Shown: positions 35,268-43,737 of the stretch, piece by piece | Layout: each line of letters starts with the position of its first letter | Numbering within the stretch: position 1 is the first letter of the stretch | From: Sporosarcina aquimarina | GTDB lineage: Bacteria; Bacillota; Bacilli; Bacillales_A; Planococcaceae | DNA: 64,000 nt | Reading direction: 5' to 3' | NCBI RefSeq assembly: GCF_019748715.1 | Contig: NZ_JACLBZ010000023.1 | Coordinates: 42,676-106,675, forward strand | Notes under the pieces: generated by a model | What the model was told of the DNA's origin: nothing | Database searches by the model: none | Seen by the model: only the letters and a program-made list of their open reading frames with translations | Position numbers and translations under genes: made by a program

Positions 35268-36003
35268 ACAAATTTTGCGCTTTGGAAAATCGTTTCCCCA
35301 TGATCAAGATGAATGCCATTACAGCCGAGAGAAATAAGGCTGCTGTAGAAACAAATAATTCATCTGTGCCATTCTTGATGGCAATCCCGATAAAAGACCA
35401 AATGACGATGAGATTAAACATATAATCACGATAATGATACATGAAGTGCAATGCAATTGCCGTAGCAAGACTTAAAAAGAACACAGTCCATAAAGGGTCA
35501 CTCAAGCCAAAGCCGGACCAATCATGGAATTTGAAAGCATAGTAGGTATTGGCGATTACGGCGATGAAAATCCATCCTGTATAGGCGGAGATAGGTAACC
35601 GTTCGCGGTTTATACCATCCGTTTTCGGATAACTGAAATAGAAAACCAATAAGCAAATCAATAAACCAATTACACTGATAATTGCCCAATAATAATAGCT
35701 ATAATGCCACAACAACAACCATGCTATATTTAAAAAGCAGCTGACACTAAAGCAGATAGTCCGTAGATTGGCAACCGACGAAGTCTGCCCAGCTGATGTT
35801 TTAGTAAATAAATATAACCAACTTACCATTAATAAATCCAGTACAATCCAGATGGAAAAAACATATTCTGCCGGCATGAACAGAACAGGTACTCGATTGG
35901 CGATTTCCCATGTTGTAAGCCCGTTCAGCGGAATCAAGTTTGCGGCGATATGAGTTCCAATCATGATGAGCAACGAAAGTGCCATCAAAGTTATTCTTAG
36001 CAT
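35266..36003 (-). CDS. TspO/MBR-related membrane protein, long form
   Basis: A 245-residue protein with about seven or eight helices. N-terminal LMALSLLIMIGTHIAANLIPLNG with ANRVPVLFMPAEYVFSIWIV matches the start of TspO-like tryptophan-rich proteins (the FTPAGYVFSIW element). The C-terminal half adds further helices, so it belongs to the longer Bacillales group often labelled tryptophan-rich sensory protein. Possible binding of porphyrins or other ligands is inferred from the family only. ATG 36003 follows CAGGAGGA. Confidence 0.72.
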   Translation of the reverse strand: MLRITLMALSLLIMIGTHIAANLIPLNGLTTWEIANRVPVLFMPAEYVFSIWIVLDLLMVSWLYLFTKTSAGQTSSVANLRTICFSVSCFLNIAWLLLWHYSYYYWAIISVIGLLICLLVFYFSYPKTDGINRERLPISAYTGWIFIAVIANTYYAFKFHDWSGFGLSDPLWTVFFLSLATAIALHFMYHYRDYMFNLIVIWSFIGIAIKNGTDELFVSTAALFLSAVMAFILIMGKRFSKAQNL

Positions 36004-36235
36004 GATAAAATCCTCCTGAAGAATAGTATACAGAGAATTTGTGATGATTGAAGCAGAAAGTATGAATTTTCCTTTACAAATGCGAAATGATGGCGTTCTA
36101 TTGTCTTGTAGGGAAGAAAAATACTATAATAGTTAATAATGAATTCAGGTATACAGCATTGATTCTCCATTTCATTCATAACCTGAAGAGAATATACGGT
36201 TGAAACAGAATTCGTAGAAAAAGGATGAGGGGAAT

Positions 36236-36781
36236 ATGATATTACTGGAAGGAGAGCAGTGTTATTTACGGATACTGACGGAAGACGACGCCTATCAGTT
36301 CACCCAGCTGCTCATTGCGAATAAAGAGTATTGGACAGAATTCGAACCGCGGCACGACAATACGTACTACACCGTAGCCATGCAGCGAGACAAAATTCGT
36401 GAATCTCTTTATCAAATGCGGGACCGAAGAGAATATAATTTCGGAATTTTTGATTCCAAATCAAGCATGATTATCGGGCAGATTTCTTTGTACAGCATTA
36501 AGCGCTTGCCGTTTTCAAGTGGGTTTGTTGGCTATTCGATCGATCAAAGGGAGACGGGCCGGGGAATCGGTACGGAAGCAGTCCGCCTAATCAATGACTT
36601 TGCTTTTGAAAAAGTGAATTTGCATAGGGTCGAAGCTTATGTATCTCCACGCAATACAGGCTCCGTGAAAGTATTAGAGAAGGCAGGTTATCAACGCGAA
36701 GGCTTGCTGCGTCAACTTTTATTTATAAACGGAGTGTGGGAAGATCACTATATGTACACGATCTTGGAAAGTGATTATTGA
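36236..36781 (+). CDS. GNAT acetyltransferase, RimJ/RimL-like
   Basis: A 181-residue acetyl-CoA-dependent N-acetyltransferase. The acetyl-CoA loop reads QRETGRGIGTEAVRLINDFAF, with the R/Q-x-x-G-x-G/A motif; LHRVEAYVSPRNTGSVKVLEKAGY is the typical RimJ/RimL C-terminal block. It may acetylate ribosomal protein N-termini or another amine; the target is unknown. ATG 36236 follows AAGGATGAGG. Single gene. Confidence 0.88.
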   Translation: MILLEGEQCYLRILTEDDAYQFTQLLIANKEYWTEFEPRHDNTYYTVAMQRDKIRESLYQMRDRREYNFGIFDSKSSMIIGQISLYSIKRLPFSSGFVGYSIDQRETGRGIGTEAVRLINDFAFEKVNLHRVEAYVSPRNTGSVKVLEKAGYQREGLLRQLLFINGVWEDHYMYTILESDY

Positions 36782-36822
36782 AAGGGCAAGACCGCATGGC
36801 GGAAATGGATATCAAAAGTAAG

Positions 36823-36859
36823 GAACCGGCTCTTCGAGTAGAAGGGAGCCGGTTCTTTC
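36823..36859 (+). terminator. Terminator of the acetyltransferase gene
   Basis: GAACCGGCTC/GAGCCGGTTC stem followed by TTTCG. The stem sequence recurs in the terminator at 37373-37413. Confidence 0.7.
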
Positions 36860-36886
36860 GGTATGAGGGTGGAAGAATTGGAGAGT

Positions 36887-37020
36887 GGCACCGTTGATTT
36901 ACGTTCCAGGCGGACGCTTTCCGCGGGGCGTGCGGTGAGCCTCCTCGTCGCTACGCTCCTGTGGGGTCTCACCTGTCGCGCTAATCCCGCTGGAGTCGCC
37001 GCCTTCCACTCCGATCAACT
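36887..37020 (+). repeat. Palindromic intergenic repeat, family A, copy 2
   Basis: GGCGGACGCTTTCCGCGGGGCG, GGTGAGCCTCCTCGTCGCTACGCTCCTGTGGGGTCTCACC, CCCGCTGGAGTCGCCGCC. The best-preserved copy; outer arms and the inner GGTGAG/CTCACC pair. Confidence 0.8.
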
Positions 37021-37172
37021 AGCGTATTTTCCTAGCGTTAGTGAGTTGACCCACCAATCATAAAGAGATAAATGCTCGATTTAACTTCTCTGAAGGATGG
37101 GGAATTTTTTGGCTAAGTATACAAATACACGTACTCCATACAGTGATTTCACAATATGCTACGGCTCACTAT

Positions 37173-37308
37173 CTAGGGATTTGCGTGGAAGACGGGGCGA
37201 CTCCGGGAGGATCAGCGTGAGTCTTGAGACCCTGGACTGAGCGCAGCGAAGGAAGCGGCTCAAGCCACGCCCTCCGGAAAGCGTCCCCGTCTGGAGTGCA
37301 AATCCCCG
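37173..37308 (-). repeat. Palindromic intergenic repeat, family A, copy 3 (reversed variant)
   Basis: Read on the minus strand: GGGGACGCTTTCCGGAGGGCG, then GCTTGAGCC, GGTCTCAAG, and CCCGGAGTCGCCCCGTC. Same block order as copies 1 and 2 but with GGAGG in place of GCGGG and a changed centre, still pairable (CTTGAG/CTCAAG). Confidence 0.72.
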
Positions 37309-37372
37309 GATCGCAAGCCTATATTCGTTTTCTTCGCTTCTCTCTCTAACTTTTTGCTCTGTTTGTAACCTA

Positions 37373-37413
37373 AAAGAACCGGCCTCTTCTATAAAAGAAG
37401 AAGCCGGTTCTTT
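37373..37413 (-). terminator. Terminator of the carbonic anhydrase gene
   Basis: AAAGAACCGGC/GCCGGTTCTTT with a 19-base loop containing a second small stem (CTTCT/AGAAG). Confidence 0.7.
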
Positions 37414-37437
37414 AGGTGTTGGTGAAATAGAGGAGGG

Positions 37438-38013
37438 TTAGGCTTTCTCCACTACATCGTAGCCGTTTTCAATAACATCGAGCTTGCCATTTGCAGGGTC
37501 GATAACGAGACCGTGTACATTGACGTCTTCCGGAATCAATGGATGATTTTTGATGGCATCCACACTCTTTTTCACGCTCTCCGTCACATCGCTGAATCCA
37601 TGGAGCCAAGCTTCCATATCAATACCAGAGTACTCCAGTGTTTTGAAGATGGCGGGATCAATTCCACGTTCGATCATACTATCCACGACATGTGAAGTAT
37701 CGATTGAACTCATGCCGCAATCATGATGGCCGATTACATATACTTCATCCGCCTGCAATTCATAAACTGCGACTAAAATGCTTCGCATAAGACCGCCGAA
37801 TGGATGAGTGATGATAGCGCCGGCACTTTTAATAATTTTGGCATCGCCGTTTTTTAGATTCATGGCTTTTGGTAGCAGCTCAATTAATCTAGTGTCCATG
37901 CAAGTTAAGATGACGATCCGCTTATTTGGAAACTTCGTGGTAGCGAACTCTTCATATTTCTTCTCTTCTACGAATGCCTGATTGTAACTCATAATTTCGG
38001 ATAATGATGTCAT
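37438..38013 (-). CDS. Beta-class carbonic anhydrase
   Basis: Interconverts CO2 and bicarbonate. The zinc ligands are in CMDTRL (Cys and Asp/Arg dyad) near residue 38 and GHHDCGM (His and Cys) near residue 95. At 191 residues it is like B. subtilis YtiB. ATG 38013 follows CAGGAGGGTT. Together with the small membrane-protein gene upstream it reads leftward, but a terminator-like hairpin (38043-38073) separates them. Confidence 0.92.
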   Translation of the reverse strand: MTSLSEIMSYNQAFVEEKKYEEFATTKFPNKRIVILTCMDTRLIELLPKAMNLKNGDAKIIKSAGAIITHPFGGLMRSILVAVYELQADEVYVIGHHDCGMSSIDTSHVVDSMIERGIDPAIFKTLEYSGIDMEAWLHGFSDVTESVKKSVDAIKNHPLIPEDVNVHGLVIDPANGKLDVIENGYDVVEKA

Positions 38014-38042
38014 TTAATAACCCTCCTGGACTGTTTGATAAA

Positions 38043-38075
38043 AAAGAAAAGAGTTGCCGAGTAGGGCAACTCTAG
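38043..38075 (-). terminator. Terminator after the 46-residue protein gene
   Basis: AGAGTTGCC/GGCAACTCT stem with a five-base loop, followed on the minus strand by TTTTCTTTTTT. Confidence 0.8.
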
Positions 38076-38120
38076 TCGACATGTAAAGTCTGGACCCGAA
38101 CGAATCGGGATATGAACGAA

Positions 38121-38261
38121 TTAGTTTTTTGTTTCAGGTTTTGGATCAATAATCACTGAGTCAGATGAATCCATTGCGCCAGCCAAAAAGTGCATTGTAA
38201 ACAATGACGCTAATCCAAGAACAACCATGTAACCGATAACTGTAGTATACATTAAGCCCAT
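38121..38261 (-). CDS. Small single-span membrane protein (46 residues)
   Basis: An unrecorded-size ORF reading MGLMYTTVIGYMVVLGLASL, continuing FTMHFLAGAMDSSDSV and ending PKPETKN. One hydrophobic helix covers about residues 5-28, followed by an acidic, polar tail. AGAGGGG lies 6-7 bases before the ATG, and a good terminator follows, which argues for a real gene. I do not recognise the family. Confidence 0.6.
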   Translation of the reverse strand: MGLMYTTVIGYMVVLGLASLFTMHFLAGAMDSSDSVIIDPKPETKN

Positions 38262-38368
38262 CTGTAAGCCCCTCTTTCCATATATGATCTGTTCTCTTAC
38301 CTATTATACACGATTTTAGACAAGATTTTAAGGGCTTGGATGAAAATTTGAAGAAAATGTGACGAATT

Positions 38369-39601
38369 TTAGAAAGCCCAGTTTCCTTTTCGGAATATGG
38401 GTTCTACCGTCCCGTCCGGCAAAATACCATCAATATCCATGTTTTCAGAACCAATCATAAAGTCCACATGCGTCAAACTTTGATTCAAACCGTTTGCTTG
38501 CAATTGTTCGGAAGACATTTCTTTTCCTCCATCTAAACAGAAAGCATATGCACTTCCGATGGCCAAATGGTTTGAAGCATTTTCATCAAATAATGTATTG
38601 TAAAATAAAATATTTGAATTGGAAATAGGCGAGTCATGTGGAACTAATGCCACTTCACCTAGAAACTTTGCTCCTTCATCGGTATTGATTAACTGTTTAA
38701 GGATTTCTTCTCCTTGTTCAGCAGAAACATCCGTAATTGCACCATCCTTAAACGTGATTTTAAAACGGTCAATTATTGTACCTGCATAGCTAAGTGGCTT
38801 CGTGCTGGACACATAGCCATTTACACCCTCTTTCAAAGGAGCGGTGAACACCTCTTCCGTAGGCATATTAGCCATGAATTCATGGCCGTGTTGATTGATA
38901 CTTCCTGCCCCGCACCATAAATGTTTGGCCGGCAATTCTATTGTTAAATCTGTATCGGGGCCTGTATAATGTAGTTTGTGATAATGTTTTCCATTCAAGT
39001 AATCTACTTTTTCATGTAAGTTTTCATCGTGTCGTTGCCAAGCTTCAACAGGATTCGGTTGATCTGCCCGCACCGCGCGCAAAATAGCATCCCACAAAGC
39101 GGGGACTTGATCCTCAGCTGAGTGATCAGGAAAAACTTTAGCGGCCCATGCAGGAGCAGCTGCCGCGATCACTGTCCAACTGAATTTATCTGCTTGCATC
39201 GCTTGTCGAAATTTACTGAGTGCAGTGCTGGAAGCTTTTTGATTGTCACGAATGCGATTCGGCTCAATGCCATTCAATAAATCTGGATCTTGCGAAACGA
39301 TGGACATGAAAGCTGCGCCTTTGTCAGCAAGCTCTTCACGCTCCACCCTTTTCCAAGAAGGAAAGTCAGAAAACGAATCTGCTGGTGCTTTTTCGTAACG
39401 CAGACGAGTGACTACGTCATCCACCCAGTCAACGAATACTTGCCTAGCTCCTGCTTCATAAGCTTTTTCAACAATCAACCTGACGAATTGAGTAATCTCA
39501 GTGGAAGCACTAATAAATAGATATTGATCCTTCTGAATATTTACACCTACTTTAACTGCTAATTCAGCGTAATTGGAAAATTGGTTTTGAAAATGATCCA
39601 T
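38369..39601 (-). CDS. Aminopeptidase, M29 family (AmpS/PepS type)
   Basis: A metalloaminopeptidase of about 410 residues. M29 blocks seen: LFISASTEITQFVRLIVEKAYEAG, then DWVDDVVTRLRYE, NGKHYHKLHYTGPDTDLTIELP, ANMPTEEVFTAPLKEGVNGYV and LFDENASNHLAIGSAYAFCLDGG, which include the Glu/His/Asp metal ligands. It likely recycles peptides in the cytoplasm. Two adjacent ATG codons (39604, 39601) follow AAAGGAG; the second has the better spacing. Single gene. Confidence 0.92.
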   Translation of the reverse strand: MDHFQNQFSNYAELAVKVGVNIQKDQYLFISASTEITQFVRLIVEKAYEAGARQVFVDWVDDVVTRLRYEKAPADSFSDFPSWKRVEREELADKGAAFMSIVSQDPDLLNGIEPNRIRDNQKASSTALSKFRQAMQADKFSWTVIAAAAPAWAAKVFPDHSAEDQVPALWDAILRAVRADQPNPVEAWQRHDENLHEKVDYLNGKHYHKLHYTGPDTDLTIELPAKHLWCGAGSINQHGHEFMANMPTEEVFTAPLKEGVNGYVSSTKPLSYAGTIIDRFKITFKDGAITDVSAEQGEEILKQLINTDEGAKFLGEVALVPHDSPISNSNILFYNTLFDENASNHLAIGSAYAFCLDGGKEMSSEQLQANGLNQSLTHVDFMIGSENMDIDGILPDGTVEPIFRKGNWAF

Positions 39602-39725
39602 CATGACATCTCCTTTTAACATAGTATGTCAATAGTATCAAGGGCCGATCGCCTTTCGCAATTATAAAGCAATAGACGGTTCGAGAAACGCCACAAAATC
39701 ATCACGAATTGTCGTTCATTTACCC

Positions 39726-39752
39726 TAAAGAACATCGATAATTGACCGAAAT
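39726..39752 (+). promoter_or_regulatory. Sigma-D-like promoter of motAB
   Basis: TAAA (39726-39729), exactly 15 bases, then ACCGAAAT (39745-39752), against the B. subtilis flagellar consensus TAAA-N15-GCCGATAT. Six of the eight -10 bases match and the function of the genes fits. Confidence 0.65.
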
Positions 39753-39786
39753 AATAAGAAGAATGCAGTATTTGGAGGCTTTTAAT

Positions 39787-40602
39787 ATGGATTTATCCAC
39801 GGTATTAGGATTAGTAATAGGTTTAGTCGCACTGCTTGTCGGGATGACGCTCAAAGGGGTAACACCTGATGCGCTGTTCAACATGGCGGCCATCCTGATT
39901 ATCATCGGAGGAACTGTTGCAGCGGTCGTGATCGCCTTTCCTATGAGCGAGTTAAAAAGAGTACCTAAACTTTTCAAGATCATTTTCACTCAGCAAAAGC
40001 TTGCCTCTGATGCGGAGTTAATTCGTTTATTTTCTTCTTGGGCAGACGTAGCAAGACGTGAGGGTCTATTGGCACTAGAAGCGAAAACGGATGAAATTGA
40101 CGACCCATTTTTGAAAAATGGACTTGGCTTGGCCATTGATGGACAAAACGCCGATTATATTCGAGATGTTTTGAGCGAAGAAGTGGAGGCTATGCAAGAT
40201 CGTCACTCTGTTGGTGCGCTCATCTTTTCACAGGCAGGGACATATGCGCCGACACTCGGTGTTCTAGGAGCGGTTGTTGGACTGATTGCCGCATTAGGCG
40301 ATATGAACAATATTGAAGCGTTGGGCTATGCGATTTCTGCAGCGTTTATCGCTACTTTATTGGGGATATTCACTGGGTATGTACTATGGCATCCATTCTC
40401 TAATAAGTTAGTACGGAAGTCGAAAGAAGAAGTCCGGCAGAAAACGATGGTCATTGAAGGAATCCTTTCTGTATTAGAAGGGGAAGCGCCGCGAGTAATT
40501 GAGCAAAAACTTGCATCTTATTTATCAGTAGAAGATCGAAAGAAGCTAGCTTCAGACAGCAATGATGGCAAGGGGGCTGGTCAGGTTGTCGAAGAAACGT
40601 AA
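39787..40602 (+). CDS. motA: Flagellar motor stator protein MotA
   Basis: A 271-residue inner-membrane protein with four helices (residues about 2-22, 34-52, and a pair near 150-200) and a large cytoplasmic loop between the second and third. PTLGVLGAVVGLIAAL with the conserved Pro of the third helix is the ion-channel region. ATG 39787 is chosen because TTGGAGG precedes it by about 8 bases; the in-frame TTG at 39742 lies inside the promoter. It pairs with MotB, whose start lies inside its end. Confidence 0.95.
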   Translation: MDLSTVLGLVIGLVALLVGMTLKGVTPDALFNMAAILIIIGGTVAAVVIAFPMSELKRVPKLFKIIFTQQKLASDAELIRLFSSWADVARREGLLALEAKTDEIDDPFLKNGLGLAIDGQNADYIRDVLSEEVEAMQDRHSVGALIFSQAGTYAPTLGVLGAVVGLIAALGDMNNIEALGYAISAAFIATLLGIFTGYVLWHPFSNKLVRKSKEEVRQKTMVIEGILSVLEGEAPRVIEQKLASYLSVEDRKKLASDSNDGKGAGQVVEET

Positions 40603-41353
40603 GAAAAAAAAGCGTGAAATGGAACATATGAGTGAATCCTGGCTGCTACCCTACTCAGACTTATTGACTTTATTACTGGCGTTGTTCATCGTACTTTTCG
40701 CCAGTAGTTCTATGGATGAAGGACGTTTTCAGCAGATGTCCGCAGTTTTCAGTGAAATATTCGAAAGTGGCAGCGGCATCATGAGTGAGTCGGCTCCAAC
40801 GAACGTTCCGGTTCCAGATGATTCGGTCGGAGAACAGAATGAGAATTCATCATATCTGGAAGATCAGCAGTCGCTTGGTGAGATGCAGGATGATTTAGAT
40901 GAATATATTGCTGTGAATGAATTGGAGAGTCAATTTGATACCGAACTGACGAATGAAGGCTTGCTTCTGACAATTCGCGATAGTGTATTGTTCAATTCTG
41001 GCGAAGCAACAATCAATCCTGAGTATATGGGATTGGCAAATGATATTTCACAGTTGCTCACATTGGATCGTCCCCGACAAGTGATCATCACAGGACATAC
41101 TGATGATATTCCGATCAACAATGCACAGTATTCATCTAACTGGGAACTGAGTGTTATGCGTGCAGTCAAATTTTTGAAAATTATCGTGGAAAGCAATGAA
41201 GTGGACCCGAATCTTTTCAGTGCAAAAGGGTATGGGGAATATAAACCAATTGTGCCGAACGATACGGCAGAAAATCGCAGTAAAAACCGAAGAGTCGAAG
41301 TGCTTATTCAACCACTTGTACTAGAAGATGGGACAAACGTTACGCCTCAATAA
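40586..41353 (+). CDS. motB: Flagellar motor stator protein MotB
   Basis: A 255-residue protein: basic N-terminus, one helix with the ion-binding Asp (WLLPYSDLLTLLLALFIVLFAS), a plug/linker, and a C-terminal OmpA-like peptidoglycan-binding domain (VLFNSGEATINPEY, ITGHTDDIPINN, NRRVEVLI). TTG 40586 is chosen: AAGGGGGC lies about 9 bases upstream and the resulting protein starts in the basic stretch as usual; earlier ATGs would extend into motA further. Coupling ion (H+ or Na+) cannot be told. Confidence 0.93.
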   Translation: MSKKRKKKKREMEHMSESWLLPYSDLLTLLLALFIVLFASSSMDEGRFQQMSAVFSEIFESGSGIMSESAPTNVPVPDDSVGEQNENSSYLEDQQSLGEMQDDLDEYIAVNELESQFDTELTNEGLLLTIRDSVLFNSGEATINPEYMGLANDISQLLTLDRPRQVIITGHTDDIPINNAQYSSNWELSVMRAVKFLKIIVESNEVDPNLFSAKGYGEYKPIVPNDTAENRSKNRRVEVLIQPLVLEDGTNVTPQ

Positions 41354-41354
41354 A

Positions 41355-41384
41355 TAAAAAAGACTCCAATTGGAGTCTTTTTTA
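41355..41384. terminator. Bidirectional terminator between motB and the YfkK gene
   Basis: AAAAGACTCCAA/TTGGAGTCTTTT, a perfect palindrome flanked by A- and T-runs. Confidence 0.9.
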
Positions 41385-41603
41385 TTTGCGCATAGAACCA
41401 AGTTCCGCTGCAATTGCCTGCATTTCATTTGGCGTAATATTTTCTCGCTTCATGACCATCTCGTACATATAGTGTAAGTCTTCATATTGCTCCGTACTGA
41501 AACTATCTGCTTTCATGGCATCGACATTAACCATACGCAGTTTTTCTTTAATTTTTTCAATCATATACGCAATATTCTCTGGTGTTTGAGTAGATAAGTC
41601 CAT
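41382..41603 (-). CDS. yfkK: DUF1128 / UPF0435 protein (YfkK-like)
   Basis: A 73-residue soluble helical protein. [17 protein letters not shown] and [20 protein letters not shown] match the small UPF0435 family. Function unknown. ATG 41603 follows GAGAAAGGCGG. Confidence 0.88.
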   Translation of the reverse strand: MDLSTQTPENIAYMIEKIKEKLRMVNVDAMKADSFSTEQYEDLHYMYEMVMKRENITPNEMQAIAAELGSMRK

Positions 41604-41686
41604 AGTGAAACCGCCTTTCTCTCCTTGTAATCTATGATTTCCATCATTTCACGAAAGCGATATACTGTCAACTGAACATTGAGTAA

Positions 41687-43042
41687 TTACTTGCGCAGTT
41701 CTTCTCGTTCTTCGTCTATTTTCTTTTTAAACCGTCTTGTTTCCATCACAACAATTCCAGACAAACCGAGAAGCCCGATCAAGTTCGGAATCGCCATCAA
41801 ACCGTTCAATACATCTGCTAAAACCCATACTACATCAAGCGATGCTGTTGCGCCAACATAGATAAAGCCAACAAAAATTACTCGATAGAAGAGGACGGCT
41901 TTGCGATTCGGCACGAGATATTGGAAACACTTCTCCCCATAATAACTCCATCCTAAAATGGTTGAAGTGGCGAAGAACACTAGCCCGATCGATACTAAGA
42001 TGGGTCCGATTCCTCCTAAAAAGGAACCAAAAGCTTCAGCTGTTAAAGCCCCCGCGTCGATGGAACTGTCTTGCCATTTATTACTCATGACGATCGTAAC
42101 ACCTGTAATCGAACAAATAACCAATGTATCGAATAAAACCTGTGTCATGGACACGAGTGCTTGACGTCCAGGATAGTCGGTACGTGCTGCCGCTGCCGCA
42201 ATTGGGGCAGAACCGAGCCCGGCTTCATTAGAGAAAAGACCTCTCGCGACACCAAAACGGATGACCGCTCCAATTGCACCACCTGCGACTGCTTGCCCGG
42301 TAAACGCATCCGAGAATATCAAACCGAATGCTGCAGGTACTGCTTCAATATTCAAAACCATAACGATCGTTCCGGCAATGAAATAGAATAAAGCCATAAT
42401 AGGCACGAAAAATGCAGTTACCCGACCAATCGACTTGATGCCCCCCAGAATGACGAGTGCACCAAATGCAACCAAAGCGGCCCCTGTAATATAATGTGGC
42501 ACATCGAACGTATTTTTCATTACATCTGCCACTGCTTTTGACTGTGTTCCATTTCCGATACCAAAAGCGGCCAATGCACCAAAGAGTGCGAACAGGACAC
42601 CGAGCCACTTCTGCTTCAATCCGTGTTCCAAATAATACATCGGTCCGCCGGCCATTAAGCCATTGGAATCCTTCACACGATATTTTACTGCGAGAATGGC
42701 TTCACTATATTTCGTCGCCATCCCGAAAAAACCAGCCAGCCACATCCAGAAAATAGCTCCTGGTCCTCCTGCAACGACCGCAGAAGCGACTCCGACGATG
42801 TTTCCGACTCCAACTGTGGCCGCCATTGCTGTCATTAATGCTTGGAACTGTGAGATATCCCCGTCTGCTTTCTTATCATGCTTTCTTGAAAATACTTGTT
42901 TCAATGAATAAGGTAATAATCGCAATTGTATAAAGGTCAAACGTATCGTCAAATATATTCCGGTACCGATCAATAATATAAGCAACGGGGGTCCCCAAAT
43001 TAGATCTGATGCGCTTGTTAAAAATTTTGTAACTTTTTCCAT
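41687..43042 (-). CDS. Sodium:alanine symporter, AGCS family
   Basis: A 451-residue secondary transporter with about eleven helices that imports L- or D-alanine (or glycine) with Na+. Family blocks: ATVGVGNIVGVASAVVAGGPGAIFWMW, then KYSEAILAVKYR and FGVARGLFSNEAGLGSAPIA. ATG 43042 follows GGAGGGGATG. Single gene with a 219-base gap upstream that holds no clear operator. Confidence 0.95.
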   Translation of the reverse strand: MEKVTKFLTSASDLIWGPPLLILLIGTGIYLTIRLTFIQLRLLPYSLKQVFSRKHDKKADGDISQFQALMTAMAATVGVGNIVGVASAVVAGGPGAIFWMWLAGFFGMATKYSEAILAVKYRVKDSNGLMAGGPMYYLEHGLKQKWLGVLFALFGALAAFGIGNGTQSKAVADVMKNTFDVPHYITGAALVAFGALVILGGIKSIGRVTAFFVPIMALFYFIAGTIVMVLNIEAVPAAFGLIFSDAFTGQAVAGGAIGAVIRFGVARGLFSNEAGLGSAPIAAAAARTDYPGRQALVSMTQVLFDTLVICSITGVTIVMSNKWQDSSIDAGALTAEAFGSFLGGIGPILVSIGLVFFATSTILGWSYYGEKCFQYLVPNRKAVLFYRVIFVGFIYVGATASLDVVWVLADVLNGLMAIPNLIGLLGLSGIVVMETRRFKKKIDEEREELRK

Positions 43043-43261
43043 TTCATCCCCTCCATCCGTTTCTATAGATTTTTATGATTTTCAAAGTGTTGCACATCAA
43101 CTCCCTTTAGGGAATTCTATTAGTTCTATGTTATTGTTAATAATCCGAAAAATAGAACGGTTCGTCAAGCTTTTTTTCAATAAAGTGCCACAATCATTGT
43201 TTGGTAATCGGCTATATGGGTATAATGAATTGAAAGGTTAACGTGATAGGAGGCGAAATTC

Positions 43262-43702
43262 ATGGGTTCTAACAAATTAGGTAAGTTTATTTTAGGTGGC
43301 GCATTGCTTGGGGCGGTTGTAAGCATGTTGGATCGTTCAACAAGACAAATGACGGTCACTTCCTTAAGGACTTCATACGAAAAAGCACTGTACTACAAAG
43401 AAAATCCAGATGTAGTGAAAAACCAACTTCAAGAAAAGAAAGATCAAGTGCAAACTCTTTATGAACAGGTGAAAGGTGATGTTGATTATATCAAGTCACA
43501 AGTGGATGAAATTAAAACACTGACACCTCAAGTGAAAGAAATGTTCACAGATACGAAGGAAGCATTCACTGATTCCAAATCTGAGTATGAGCAAATCATT
43601 CAAGATGAATCAACTGCGGCATCTGCCTCTTCTGCTCAGGAAGACACAAGCTTACCGCCGATGGTGCAAAAAAAAAACGCAGTACCAGTAGAGAATCACT
43701 AA
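43262..43702 (+). CDS. YtxH/GvpP-like protein with N-terminal anchor
   Basis: A 146-residue protein. Residues 5-24 (KLGKFILGGALLGAVVSMLD) form a glycine-rich membrane segment; the rest is a long amphipathic helix rich in Lys, Glu and Gln, likely a coiled coil (about residues 55-115), and a disordered Ser/Ala-rich tail. This layout is that of YtxH-type general-stress proteins. ATG 43262 follows GATAGGAGGCG. It lies 35 bases upstream of the YihY-family gene and is probably co-transcribed. Confidence 0.7.
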   Translation: MGSNKLGKFILGGALLGAVVSMLDRSTRQMTVTSLRTSYEKALYYKENPDVVKNQLQEKKDQVQTLYEQVKGDVDYIKSQVDEIKTLTPQVKEMFTDTKEAFTDSKSEYEQIIQDESTAASASSAQEDTSLPPMVQKKNAVPVENH

Positions 43703-43737
43703 ATATCGAATCACTTAACGAAAGGGGGTCACATGAA

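Larger units (their letters stand above)
36782..37437. other. 656-base gap with inverted palindromic repeats
   Basis: Between convergent genes. It holds two terminators with the same AGAACCGGC stem at its ends and, between them, two family A palindromic repeats in opposite orientation (36887-37020 and 37173-37308). No gene is supported. Confidence 0.7.
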
